From Eretmocerus hayati (Eukaryota; Arthropoda; Insecta; Hymenoptera; Aphelinidae), in the NCBI GenBank assembly GCA_029851415.1, contig CM056741.1, positions 64,532,282 through 64,596,281 of the forward strand: DNA of 64,000 nt, in the 5' to 3' direction. Made by a program: the position numbers and the translations under genes. Shown in pieces: positions 61,200 through 64,000 of the stretch. How positions within the stretch are numbered: position 1 is the first letter of the stretch; the number at the start of each line of letters is the position of its first letter. Below the pieces are notes generated by a model. It was not told the origin of the DNA. It did no database searches and saw only the letters and a list, made by a program, of their open reading frames with translations.

Positions 61200-61480
61200 G
61201 TCGGCGCGCTCATCGATACTTGAATTTAATGCATGTCAGAGCATATGCTGGAGCGTCGAAAGCAGCGGCCAACGAAATCGCGAACGTTACGTGAAATGGC
61301 AAGTGTGCATGCAGGTGTGCCGCGTATATGTGGAGCAGATGCACATCTTTGTCTATCCCGGCACGTGCCACGGCTGATGCACGGGGAGCAACAGAAACTG
61401 GAAAACAAGCCAGACGTCGTCGTCGCAGCTGCAAGTAAAGAAGAGAGAGCGGGCCTCTGACCATCACACGCACAAATAAA
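61200..61480. promoter_or_regulatory. CpG-rich island 2 with the same E-box palindrome
   Basis: A second GC- and CpG-rich patch with GGCACGTGCC at 61360-61369, followed by ggctgatgca. Several overlapping open frames reflect base composition, not coding. Confidence 0.35.
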
Positions 61481-63137
61481 TCGTTGATTCGGTTGGCAAT
61501 CCTTACACACATTTTTCATTTCCCGACCATCAACGGAGCGAGCAACGGAGTACTTGACCAAAATCTGTATCACTTATTACTGGTGCTGATTAGATTTCGA
61601 ATCGGTCTATCATGTGAAAATTGAGTTAATTAGTGTGGGAGAATTCATAACCTACACACAAATTTTCACTTTCAGAGTTTCAGAGTTCAATTATCATACG
61701 GAGGGATAGATCTCGCGAAAAATGACAAATCATTCCAACCGAAGCGTTTCAATTTGGTTGGGTGAAACGTGTTGCTTTGATAATTTTGGGAAAAATTTTA
61801 ACAGAGGACAGAAATGAATCTTGATGGGTGGATGCATCAGAATCGGGGACTCAGATACGGATGGAGACAAACATTGATTGACAAGGAAATTCTGAGAAAA
61901 AAGTCAATTTGATAATTTTTGATATCAATCTGGCGCGGGTGGAATAATTCTGAGTATAGTGCATCGTGAATTCCTCAGGATTTATTCCTATAAGACTCGA
62001 CGACGAATGAATCTCGAAGACTTAATATGTTAGTGCAAGCACACACCAGAAGATATATACAATTTGTATTCATCAGAAGATATCGAAAATTACACTCGTC
62101 TACTATGGATAAAATCCAGGTTGGATGAATCGAAACAGTCAGTGAGTTTCGATAATGGAAATAGAATTGACCTCAAGAATATTGCCAAGACTAGTGTGAC
62201 GATTCAAGTTATTAATGGGCCAGATTCAAGATAAAAGAATCGAGCCCCCGTAATCCACCTACTCCTCAATTTTCACTCGCATTTGGGTGTGTTGCTTCGC
62301 TTTCTTTAGAGATTTCTCTCTGATGGTTACCATTCCCATTCGCTTTTCAGAGTGTATTCTTTTCGTTGTGTTGACTTTTCAGCATTGGTCTCGAGAACTG
62401 TTTTTCTGACTTTCAACAAGTAACATGGGACATTGAAAATAATCCATGATAAGTAGACCATTTTCTGCACCAGGCGAATTATTGAAGTCAACAATTCGAA
62501 GCATTATCAAAAAAGATTGAACAGTGTTGTAATTCTGCGGAAAGTTGTGCTACCTTGACGGTACTCGAGAATCTTACTGTCGAAAAAAATTTTCTCCGCG
62601 TCTATTCAACCGTGAAATCATACGAAAAAAATTGTTGCCATCTCAGTTAATTGAGTTACCTCAGTAAACTAGGAATTCTTGGTTTTCCTATACGAATTTT
62701 CAATTTCCTATAAGAATGGAAAAGTTGGCCGATTTCGACCCAGTGTCTTCTAAAAGAGACTTGAATATTTCAAGCCCTCAATTTTATTCAGATGAAATGG
62801 TATTATAGAAGAGTGATCAAGTAAACTGGCATTTCTCGCTATGGCAGTTGCTACACAACTGTCACGCGATCAGCAGTTGTTCTTTGACAATTTTCAATCA
62901 ACATTTAATTAACAACAGAGTTTGCGCGTTTTTCATTGGAATGAATGGCATTTGTGAAGGGGGGGAAGAGAAGAGCTGAAAAAAATACGGCGTGAAAAAG
63001 TCCCACGTTACATAACCACTATATGCAGCATACGCCACTTTAGTAGCCACCAATTTGAATGGTCAAAACATTGAAGTTTTCAAATCAACGCACCATATAT
63101 AGTTGAAGAATTCCAAGAATCTGAATGATCTGATTGC

Positions 63138-63645
63138 AACTGTGTGCGCGAAGTTGTAAAAAAATGATACTTCTCTTCATTATTTACAGTGCGAGAAGTA
63201 ATGCTTGAATGACTTCTCGCACAGTTTTACATTTACGCACTGGTGGAGTGTGCGTGAATGTAACTTCTCGCTCTAATGCATTTTCATTCACGCACAGTTC
63301 CAAAATATGATGTCACGTCATCCCTCTGAATTTGGCCTTTCTTGAAAACTTCATTTTCAACATAATCTTGCCCGGACAGTGGTGCATTTAATTACAACTT
63401 CGCGCACAGTTGCAAAAAATAGTATACGCAACACGTGCGAGAAGTTTCTGCACACGTTGCCAACTCGCGCGAGAAGTAACATTCACGCACACTTTGAAAC
63501 TTCTCGCACACCCAGAAGTACATATTTGCGCACGCTCGCATGTGTTCTTCTGGCTGTGCAAGAAGTTCCAATGTGTGCGTGAATATTAACTTCTCGCACT
63601 CGTTTAGCAACTTGTGCGGAAATTGACCTTCTCGCACTTGTTGCG
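63138..63645. repeat. Bidirectional cluster of TGCGAGAAGT and GCGTGAAT motifs
   Basis: At least eight copies of tgcgagaagt or its inverse acttctcgca occur in 500 bases (near 63191, 63210, 63262, 63436, 63468, 63500, 63589, 63628). Several copies of ttcacgcaca or its inverse are interspersed. A larger inverted pair (caactgtg..cgcgaagttgtaa) spans 63138 to about 63413. Confidence 0.75.
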
Positions 63646-64000
63646 TAATATGCTATTACAGTTCAACGAATACCCTTGTCATACGGTTATTCCAAATTTT
63701 TTTTGAAAAATCAAAGCAGTTTTCTGATTTATTCACTCGGCGTGAATCTGTCACGCATGCGAGCAATCAGTGGTTGACTCGATGAACCTTTCAAAAATCA
63801 AGAGATTGCATCGTCCGGTCATGACTGAAACGGCACTTTTACCCTTTTGCACGGGATAATAAGACCTATTCACCCTTCGGTTTGAATATGCAAATTTTTC
63901 CGTGCACGCTCTTTAACCTCGTTACAGATTTACGATGATAACCAGGTGAGAGATCCTTCATCAATTCGAGGAGTACTTGATGCCACACTCTCACGTATAA

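Larger units (their letters stand above)
56752..64000. other. Probable 5' intron or upstream region of UTX
   Basis: The missing first coding exon(s) of UTX should lie here or beyond the window, but no match to the expected YWK...LYGLGLVYFH region was found. The stretch contains a Tc1-like element, two CpG-rich islands and a motif cluster at the end. The remainder shows nothing recognisable. Confidence 0.6.

Overview
This window looks like animal nuclear DNA, most likely insect. It is AT-rich, its two large genes are split by GT-AG introns, and the introns carry many inverted-repeat transposon copies and degenerate minisatellites. Nothing prokaryotic, plasmid-like or viral was recognised. Both genes have clear animal family matches. 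I lean towards an insect because the cyclase is Ac78C/AC8-like and there is a single UTX-type demethylase, but the exact lineage cannot be read from the sequence.

Left part (541-18280, + strand): the 3' two thirds of a membrane adenylyl cyclase of the AC8/Ac78C type. Thirteen exons could be joined with fully consistent splice phases (1,022 codons plus stop). They cover the end of the first signalling linker, catalytic C1a, C1b, the second six-helix membrane module with a long extracellular loop, catalytic C2a and a calmodulin-binding-like tail. The first membrane module lies upstream of the window. Its introns hold two copies of one TIR transposon family (one with a second foldback element nested in it), other foldback elements, a short MITE and a 3-kb block of satellites.

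Middle (18281-31651): about 13.4 kb between two convergent genes. No host gene was recognised. It contains a broken Mutator-like (MULE) relic encoding a SWIM zinc finger, flanked by mirrored arrays of a CACGGGAAA-like motif.

Right part (31652-56751, - strand): a KDM6A/UTX-type H3K27 demethylase in thirteen exons (about 1,350 codons). It has TPRs, a Q/P-rich middle, JmjC with the H-x-E...H iron triad, and the C4 GATA-like zinc domain. It ends in a polyglutamine tail. The first coding exon(s), about 100-150 residues in related proteins, were not found between 56752 and the window end. A 13.4-kb intron (41634-55082) contains a TIR transposon and two speculative small coding units.

Right end (56752-64000): probably 5' intron or flank of the UTX gene, with a Tc1/mariner-like long-TIR element, two CpG-rich islands that share the palindrome GGCACGTGCC, and a dense two-way cluster of the motif TGCGAGAAGT.

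The two genes have unrelated jobs (cAMP signalling at the plasma membrane; histone demethylation in the nucleus). They are neighbours arranged tail to tail, not a functional unit. The most noteworthy points are the His/Arg-alternating segment in the cyclase loop, the pure (CAA)21 run in the UTX tail, and the collection of foldback elements and MITEs whose terminal motifs recur inside them.
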